Notes under the pieces: model-generated
What the model was told of the DNA's origin: nothing
Seen by the model: only the letters and a program-made list of their open reading frames with translations
Databases searched by the model: none
Made by a program: the position numbers and the translations under genes
Shown here: positions 56,721-64,000 of the stretch, piece after piece
Numbering within the stretch: the first letter of the stretch is position 1
How the letters are laid out: every line of letters begins with the position of its first letter
Assembly: GCA_946894095.1 (NCBI GenBank)
Contig: OX335650.1
Location: forward strand, 2,046,001 to 2,110,000
DNA length: 64,000 bases
Reading direction: 5' to 3'
From: Incurvaria masculella
Taxonomy: Eukaryota; Arthropoda; Insecta; Lepidoptera; Incurvariidae

Positions 56721-56780
56721 CTAGCTACATTTGCCAATTAATGTCACCCTTGTAGATGGATCTTTTATCTATGCTGTCTT

Positions 56781-57165
56781 CAGTGTCGATAAACGGTAGA
56801 ATATCGATAAATGGTAGTCAAGAGTTTAGTCTTAAACAATGTATATATATAATGTTCTTTGAGAGCAGAAGTAATCGATAAAATTGTAAACTAGTTTGTA
56901 AGTATCAATGAATAAAAATATTGTACAATGACAAAGGTGGTAAATTTTCTCGCTGCCGCCAGAAGTTATCGAACCGACAGGAAACAAAAGTCCGAGTGTG
57001 CAATACGCATCTAACGGAGGAAATAAAGAAACTGAAATTGAAACTGAATGCAGGTGGCATTCAGTTCAGTCCGGGTGTTTTCTCCAAACAACCTGTGTTC
57101 CTTCCAACACAAAGTGAAGAAATACCTGCAAGGACGTATTCGAGCGCCCTCTAAGTTGAGACGTT
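56781..57165. other. Unique sequence
   Basis: A small frame at 56921-57154 has no recognisable domain. Confidence 0.3.
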
Positions 57166-57332
57166 TAGGGCCTTTTTCACCTATTGCTGATTAGCTTAAT
57201 CGCCACATATTAAGGGCATTTCTTAGCAGCTTGCAATCAATACCAGTACAAGATAATCAGCATTTTAGTAACAAAGGCCATTTAAGTGTCGATTAAAATA
57301 AATCAGCACTTGGTGAAAGCCAGGCTTAGGCG
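57166..57332. repeat. Degenerate foldback MITE
   Basis: TTAGGGCCTTTTTCACC...GCTGATT at the left pairs with AATCAGCACTTGGTGAAAGC...AGG at the right. No second copy seen. Confidence 0.55.
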
Positions 57333-58162
57333 CGGGAATGTCGCGCTGTTCATAAAATCAACACTTGTCTGTTTATCTGTAATTTATCCGTATCTAATGA
57401 TAGCTATCTTTTAACGCAGCATAGCGAGGTTTTTTCAACATTTCTCCTCAGGCTTTACAAGTTTGTAATTTTGCTTTTCTGTCGTCCTCAAAGCCGACTC
57501 CTCTATTTCATTCATTCATTCATTGTTTAGCTTATGTTATATTGATTTTATCAAATAACGTTTTGCATTTATGAATAAATCTATGCGATGATGTCGGTGC
57601 GGTCCTCGGCCGAAATTAACATTCAACGACGAACCGAACAACGACCGGGACACAATTACCGTATACGCTAGGAACTGTGGGTCACGTACTGAATATTAGG
57701 TCCGCTACCGGTTATTGTTCTAGCGATTATCCCAATTCCCTTGTGAATATATATCAAACTAGCTTAGACTCCCGGTTTCGCTCAGGTCAATTTAATTTTG
57801 GACATGTTTTTATTTCGTCGGAAAATGAATGAATCAAAATATGGACCTTGACAGCAGCGCCACTTACCGGCTCCAGCTATACCCATGAACCACCCAGGTC
57901 ACCACATGAGTATGTTTTACGTTTTTACGTGTTTTTTTCATTAAAATCCGTCAAGGCGTTTAAGAGGAGAAGTACTAACATGCGCACTCCAGAAATTTGC
58001 ATATAAAGACGGAAGATAATCGAGCCATTATTTCAAAAGGTCGGCAACTTTGAATCTTATAATATGTGAAAAACTTGTATTACTAACTAAAATCTTAAAA
58101 CTGTTCATCTTTATTTATATTTGCATCCTTTAATTTAAATTCGAATTCACAATCTGAAACAG
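57333..58162. other. Mostly unique; RTE-like piece at 57765-58022
   Basis: CTAGCTTAGACTCCCGG and ATTAAAATCCGTCAAGGCGT are RTE-tail-like; the remainder is not recognised. Confidence 0.35.
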
Positions 58163-58403
58163 GGGGCCCATTCAGGTAAGAGTGAGTTCGAGTTCGGGGG
58201 TGAGTTAACCTAAAAATTGCTGGGAAATATATTATTATTTAAATAACGGAACCGTTATTTATACTTCTAACGTATTTACGGGACAGACCAGATTTTTACC
58301 TAACTGTAATGATGTTCAAGAAGTGTGGAAACATATCCTATTTAAAAAGGTGAGTTGATATTTAGTGATGAATTCGAACTCACTCCTACCCTGAATGGAC
58401 CCC
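58163..58403. mobile_element. TIR element I, copy 2
   Basis: GGGGGCCCATTCAGG to CTGAATGGACCCC, collinear with I1. Confidence 0.8.
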
Positions 58404-59130
58404 CTGTACTTCCTGCTTTCGGGTGTTCGACAGGTTTTTTATTCACCGCACATAACAAAGCAAAGGATGGCAATTAAAGAAACATTTGATTATGATCATA
58501 ATTGAATATCACCATTCGCCCGAGACAGCAACTGTTTGGGGTAATTAATGATAATCGCGTTGTGCTGCGCAATGGACTCGCGAAACGCGACACGAACGCG
58601 CCGCGACATTAGCAACACAAATGAGACTCTAATCAGAAGGTAAACGGAACTGTTCGTGCGCAATTGTCAGCAAACTCTGATCGTCCCCGCCCACTGCTTG
58701 AATTATGTTCAGGATTATTGCGAATTAATTCAGCACCTAGTAAGAAGGCGGTTGTCTTGATTTAAAATGTTTCTCCTAAGAGCTCCCAATAGTAGTAGAA
58801 TTAAATTAATGATAGCGCAATTTCGGTTTCACAATTTGTTAGCATAGAGAAAAGTATTAATCGAATTCAAGTTATATTTCTGGTAAAAAACTACTTAGGC
58901 TCTTAAATGTATACTTTTCATTTTATAGGGATGCATATTACATTTTGGGCCTTGAAACGTACTTCTTCTGGACACATTTCTTGAATAAAATACAATGCTA
59001 AGTTGTCTAGAACACCTATCAATGCTATCATTTTCTCTTTTCAACAATATCATCTTATTTTGTTAAATTGGGGTACGGTGAGGTTTCAGCGCAGTCCTTA
59101 GAATGATTGGTCCGTTCTTTTATGTTACAG
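58404..59130. other. Unique sequence, CpG-rich at 58540-58640
   Basis: Contains GTAATTAATGATAATCGCG and GCGAATTAATTCAG (homeodomain-type ATTA cores). Regulatory role is inference. Confidence 0.3.
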
Positions 59131-59225
59131 CGGATGGATGGCTGAAATCACACCGCATTCCCAAAAGGGCTATGTCAGAAGTATCTCATTTATTTAAGTA
59201 CGGCTAGATTGCTACAAGTTGGGAT
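59131..59225 (-). repeat. Decayed SINE-B tail
   Basis: GGATGGCTGAAATCACACCG, CATTCCCAAAAGG and TACGGCTAGATTG follow SINE-B in reverse. Confidence 0.5.
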
Positions 59226-59560
59226 GACCAGCGTATTAGTCACCGAAGAATAGATAAAAAAATAGGCTATAATAAAACAGGTGTATTGGCTTGAACACTG
59301 GTAAAAATTTGTGCAGTTTACTTGCACTAAAAGTTAAATTTTAACCTGTTTGAAGAACGGTAACCGCGGACAGTTTTTTTCCAGATAACGTGGTGGCACC
59401 TAGTAAGAATTTACTCCACTAACTGGTAGGTAAATACGGGTGTTTATAATCCGCGCTTGCTCTACTTGCATTCACCTCTCGCTCACAAATACCGCGTTTT
59501 TTGTCTAACAGTCCTGTCAGTTCGCTATGCTACAGTGGTAGGGATCGCCTTCGTAAAGTT

Positions 59561-59913
59561 TAAAAACCGGCCAAGTGCGAGTCGGACTCGCACACGAAGG
59601 GTTCCGTACCATCGTACAAGATTTACCCCAAAAATAACAAGTTTGGGACCCACCTTTATTTTTTATTATTTTATAATTTTACCTATTTGTTGTTATAGCG
59701 GCAAAATAAATATATAATCTGTGAAAATTTCAGCTTCCTACCTTTTACGGTTCATGAGATACAGCCCTGTGACAGACCGACGGACGGGCGGACGGACGGA
59801 CGGACGGACGGACGGACGGACGGACGGACGGACGGACGGACGGACGGATGGACGGACAGCGGAGGCTAAGTAATAGGGTTCCGTTTTCACCCTTTGGGTA
59901 CGGAACCCTAAAC
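59561..59913 (+). mobile_element. LepA with long (GGAC)n tract
   Basis: Full copy; tract at about 59778-59859, second longest in the window. 59226-59560 holds nothing recognised. Confidence 0.9.
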
Positions 59914-61269
59914 AGCATAAGGCCCAAAACCCAAAACATCCAAAAGTATGTATTTTTCGAGTGTATCATAAAATGCATATAATCTAACCTAACTTAATCT
60001 ATCCTAAAGGTAATTTTAAGCAGCGTATAAGCTACAGCGGGGAAACGCTGCCTCCGTTATGGGGACAATGTCATCAGTCCCCTTGGAAGAATATTTTAAT
60101 TTATAATTATGATTTTTATTTTTAGTTTTAAATATTTTATCAAATAAACTTACTTTAAAAACCTAGCCTAAATGAAAATATCCGTATTCATAACTGTTTT
60201 GGACTGTATGGGTTTTGGGCCTTGTGCTTTTTGGACTTTATAATGCGTCCCCCAGCAAATAGATATTGAACTCGTGATCTAACTAGCGAAACCATATTCG
60301 CTACGGCTATGGCACGGGCCCTTTAGGTACAATCGGTGGGTAGAGGGTATAGGTTACCTAATCTCTCGAAGCTTCCAATTTTCAACTGGAAATGTCGAAA
60401 CCCTTTGCCCAAGGGATTGCGGCTTAAATGTCCGTTAGGGGAGGGTCTATAAATCTATATACTAGGCGGCGAATAAGTGACCCGTTTGGAAGTATCTGGT
60501 GGTCTCCGTAGCGTATCTGGAGATAAAATGCGCATTTTATCTCCAGATCTGGAAAAAACGTTTGAATTGAAGTGACAAGGTTAAAAAGCTATATTTAAAT
60601 TAAAAGTTTAAGTTTTCTGTAACTTTTATCATTATGTATGAAAACGGGGGAAGCACATTATCTAGGTGCTTGGGGGAAATTATTCAAGAATTGCTCAACA
60701 CCTCGATTTGAGGTTTAATAGCGACATCTATAATAAAGCACTGTAATCATTTATTTAAAATGCGCTAAAACATGTTTGGTCTAGCCAGAATCTAGAAATT
60801 CCACGGTTAGACATGCGTCGTTCGAACATCATACTTTTTGTATATATCTCCGTTGCTCTATCTGAGTTTATCAGAAAATCACCCTAGCTTACTAATGTAT
60901 CGTTTATTTTCTAATCGACACAATCCTATATCTTATGAAAGCATTTTTAACGATTAATATGTCAGTCTCATTAAGGTTACGGTGCTGTATCTACAACAAC
61001 CACAAAACAACAATCTTTGTTATTAATATTATTTCTGCCTACAAAATGAATGTCATAAATAAATCAGAGAAACATCTAATCTAGTTGTTTGCAGCTACAC
61101 ACCCCCCGCCGCCGTCTCTATGTTTCGGGTGATGCGAGCCGCGCCCCTAGAGCTGCAATGGGGTGCAGGGAGCACAGGATCGGGAATCAGGAACCGAACA
61201 ACAACAACATACATGTTGTATGTTGTGGTTGTAGTAAAGTAAAAGTGTGATAAAATGCAGTAATTTTTC
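59914..61269. other. Unique sequence with a perfect palindrome
   Basis: 60517-60546 is a 30-bp perfect palindrome centred on GCGC. No gene recognised elsewhere. Confidence 0.45.
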
Positions 61270-61761
61270 GGCATTCCTCTCTACTTTCATTTATTTGTCA
61301 ATATTCCATCATTATTAGAGCCGGTGGGCCTGAGTAGGGATGATGGAAAGAGACCAGATGGCATGACCATAATTCCATGGGACAACGGCAGGGCTCCGGT
61401 GTGGGACGCCACATGCGTGGATACATTGGCGGCCTCATATGTTAGTTCGACCGCTCGCACGTCAGGAGCAGCAGCAGAAACTGCTGCAAAATTAAAACAC
61501 TCAAAATATTCGGCAATTAAAGTAAATTATGAGTTCGTTGCTTTTGCGGTCGATACTTTAGGTATTTGGAGTAAGGATAAAAAAATATTTGTCAAAAATT
61601 TGGGTTCTAAATTAAAAGAATGTTCAGGCGATTACCGATCTGGAAGATATTTTCGACAGAGGGTCGGACTGGCTTTACAGCGAGGAAATGCAGCGAGCGT
61701 AATGGCGTCTACAAAATTGCTTTGTAGAGAAAAAATGGATGAAATCTTTTATATTTTGTAA
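61270..61761 (+). pseudogene. Retroelement endonuclease-like domain fragment
   Basis: An open frame running into IPSLLEPVGLSRDDGKRPDG (61303-61362) continues VWDATCVDTLAASY, then KHSKYSAI, NYEFVAFAVDTLGIW and QRVGLALQRGNAASV. This resembles the region downstream of RT in a retroelement group widespread in invertebrates. The RPDG...WDAT...K..KY arrangement resembles a PD-(D/E)xK nuclease such as the RLE domain (inference). No ATG supports the 5' side, and no RT is adjacent, so it is a fragment. Confidence 0.6.
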
Positions 61762-62578
61762 GTTTAATTATCTCATTAATTAATAAATTTTCATGTGCAT
61801 TTAAAAACAAATATATTTGTCAATTTAACTACGCGAAAATAACTAGCAACCGTTTAGGCATGTCCAGAATCTGTTGAAGTGTTTCTTTTAGCCGTGGTCT
61901 CATCAGCTCGATAGGGCGCGTCATAACGACACGCTATCGGTCGTGACCCGAAGTACGCGCGATTACAATGCTGCCTTTTAAGTCTCAATTCAATTCAATT
62001 TTTAAACTTTTGGTATTCCAATTATTGAACATTTTGATAGATACGCAATTTATTTTGGGGTTTGTGAACTTATTGTCTAATCGCCAATGTACAAATTGGT
62101 GGTTTTACAGCTCGAGGTGACGTAACGAAGTGAGCAACCGATGCAGCAGGCGAGCTGAGAAGGCTGAGATTCGCGCAGATGCTCTTCGAAAACGTGCAAC
62201 GCTGCTGTATAAGCTACTGCTGCTTGAGCACACTTAGTTGCTCTAACGGTTGCTGATCGTTACACGACCATTTGTTTGCCGGAAGTTATCAACGTACTCC
62301 GTAAAAATAACCGTAAACTTCGTATCGTCTTATAGTCGTATCATCAGCATTAAGTTGTACCTTTTGCCCATTTTTTTTAGTGCAATAAACATGTATAAAT
62401 AAATAAATCTTTCACCACGACAATGCCAGTTCGCACAAGGCCACAGTTCGTACACAGCCAGGCAGACAAACGATTTTTTTAATGTGAAAAACGTAGAATT
62501 GATGAGCCATCCCGACTTGGCAAATTGTATTTTTTTCTATTAATGGAACCAGCTACGCGGTCGACGATTGTTAACACC
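61762..62578. other. Unique sequence
   Basis: Nothing recognised. Confidence 0.3.
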
Positions 62579-62732
62579 AGAAGCCTAGGTCCGCTAATAG
62601 ATGTCTCCACTTTCGGGCGTTAGCGTTATGAGAGCGTGATGCAGTTGTAGTGGCTTGGTACAATTTTGTGTGATTTCGGGGTTATCTCATAGCTCGAAAG
62701 TGGATTCATCTATTAGCGGACATAGGCTTCTG
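62579..62732. repeat. Foldback element L, copy 1
   Basis: AGAAGCCTAGGTCCGCTAAT at the left is inverted at the right (ATTAGCGGACATAGGCTTCT); the inner arms share CACTTTCG/CGAAAGTG and TTATGAG/CTCATA. 62733-63557 shows nothing else recognised. Confidence 0.8.
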
Positions 62733-63557
62733 ATGAACCTGTCGAAGAGTATGTTCCGTTTCCATGTTTCCGAGTTCACCACTGAAGAGCACCGTAAATG
62801 CTTTCAATATGTGTTTATTTATAAGCAAAAGTGCCTTTACGCTTACGGATTACCCGTTAGCGTAAATGCACTTTCACGCAATCAGAAACGATAAATTCAA
62901 TTTTGACCATTCACAGTAGTTTTTCTCATTCATTCGGGATTTTTTTACTTCACCCTACCTAAAAGCTCATCCGAAAACTCATACGCCTTTACAAGAAACA
63001 AAACCTATTATTTTGGGCTTGATATCTATTAAAAAAAAATACGAGGCACTGAAACACTGCGAGAGTCGAATAAGTGGAGATTCGTTTCCGTTTTCGAATA
63101 GCACTTGAACGTTTTTTTCTATAATAACGGCTATCTCGGAGATGCCCTATACATTTTCTCTTCCCGTTAAGCCTGAAATGCGTAAAATCTTATGCCACCA
63201 TAAAGGGTAAGAGTCATTGCAATAGCCACTAGAACAGGGCGGCTAGGCGCCGCACGGAACCCTATTATCCTCGCCATTGTCGGCCGAGGATGGGCGATCA
63301 GATGAGATAGCGTCGGACGCTCTGACAAATAGCGTCGGGGTTTCAAAGTGGAAACATTTGATGAACATTCAGGGACGCTTGTGGGACCTTCTAGATTTGC
63401 GCTCACATTAATGATGTGGGGACATTGAATGGGTCGTCATTCTTACCTTTCCAACGACTTCGGCTTAAATTTTTGGATTAAAATTACTGTATACTTTTTA
63501 TTTCTGCTTGTGTGTGGTTTTTTGCTAGCGAATTTTCTTTTCTTTTCATTAACATAA

Positions 63558-63830
63558 TGTTGATGCTGGGTTTTCAATGGGTGACCATTTTCAACCTTTG
63601 AGGCTGGCCGAGGTTCGGATTACTGTAGGTCCCCTTCTTTATTTCTTAAGTGATTTCTTGAATTTCTTATTCCCGCCCGGCTGGTAACATCGCATTGAAA
63701 GAAAGATGGTCAAAGCGGCATTGAAATTTGTCAGTGTTTTCCCTCCAGTTCAATGTAGTCGACCAACATAAGAAAGGTCCTGGCATGGCACCTGGTTCCC
63801 ATGTGGTGTGTTAGGCTAGTTAACTACCAC
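63558..63830 (+). mobile_element. SINE-B with truncated 5S-like head
   Basis: GATGCTGGGTTTTCAATGGG TGACC corresponds to the 5S 3' half, followed by GAGGCTGGCCGAGGTTCGGA and the SINE-B body (CATCGCATTG, CCTGGCATGGCACC). Confidence 0.8.
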
Positions 63831-64000
63831 CGTAAGGCCAGTTTAGGTGGTATCGCTCGTCGTACAAGTATTTCTTTTATTGTTAAAAGATCCTTATCCA
63901 TTTCATAATATCATGACATAATTCCAGACCGACCTGGTATTAATTGTCCAATTCCAGTTGCATAAAATAAACCTACATATGTACATCATAATTTAATGAT

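Noticed and set aside
13660..64000. Further Fat-like exons
   Set aside because: No frame with DxNDN/LDRE cadherin motifs, laminin-G or EGF repeats was found on the plus strand.

Overview
The window looks like a piece of a moth or butterfly (Lepidoptera) nuclear genome. Reasons: one long, spliced cadherin exon; AT-rich intron-like DNA; and a dense population of the short interspersed repeats, TTAA-target foldback elements and non-LTR retrotransposon scraps typical of lepidopteran chromosomes. Nothing bacterial, viral or plasmid-like was seen. The species cannot be named from the sequence alone.

The only confident host gene is a Fat-like (FAT1/2/3-type, Drosophila kugelei/fat2) giant atypical cadherin on the + strand. 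A single exon with an acceptor at 10243 and a donor at 13637 carries the start codon (10270), a signal peptide and nine complete plus one partial cadherin repeats (1122 codons plus 1 nt, so the following intron is phase 1). No other cadherin exon is visible. The ~10 kb to the left is therefore probably upstream/5' intron sequence, and the ~50 kb to the right is probably one very long intron running off the window.

That intron-like sequence is a stack of mobile DNA. Families were defined here by comparing copies within the window. LepA is a ~300 bp repeat with a (GGAC)n tract (about 17 copies or pieces). SINE-B is a pol-III retroposon whose common body carries either a tRNA-like or a 5S-rRNA-like head. 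C is a short TIR element. D (three copies of exactly 542 bp), F, G and M (two copies of 472 bp) are foldback MITEs flanked by TTAA. E is a LINE-like 3' end. I is a ~240 bp TIR element. J is a ~545 bp foldback. K is a palindromic retroposon-like unit containing a tRNA-like core. L is a small foldback. Autonomous-element remains are a 5'-truncated non-LTR element with an open RT frame (36303-37592), Jockey-like fragments, a Penelope GIY-YIG fragment (19345-19800), an internally deleted mariner (51762-52640) and a retroelement endonuclease-like ORF (61270-61761).

Many insertions are nested, so their order can be read: D1 and C1 inside E1; F2 inside G1; I1 inside a Jockey fragment; the RT element inside a LepA copy; mariner and C2 inside SINE-B copies; K1 inside another foldback. 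Several have an unfilled paralogous site in the same window, which fixes the target duplication. Between the repeats lie GC/CpG-richer unique blocks (9200-10160, 14340-14750, 24490-24750, 26880-27130, 27750-27930, 30420-30620, 58440-58800) that could be regulatory, though this cannot be shown from sequence alone.
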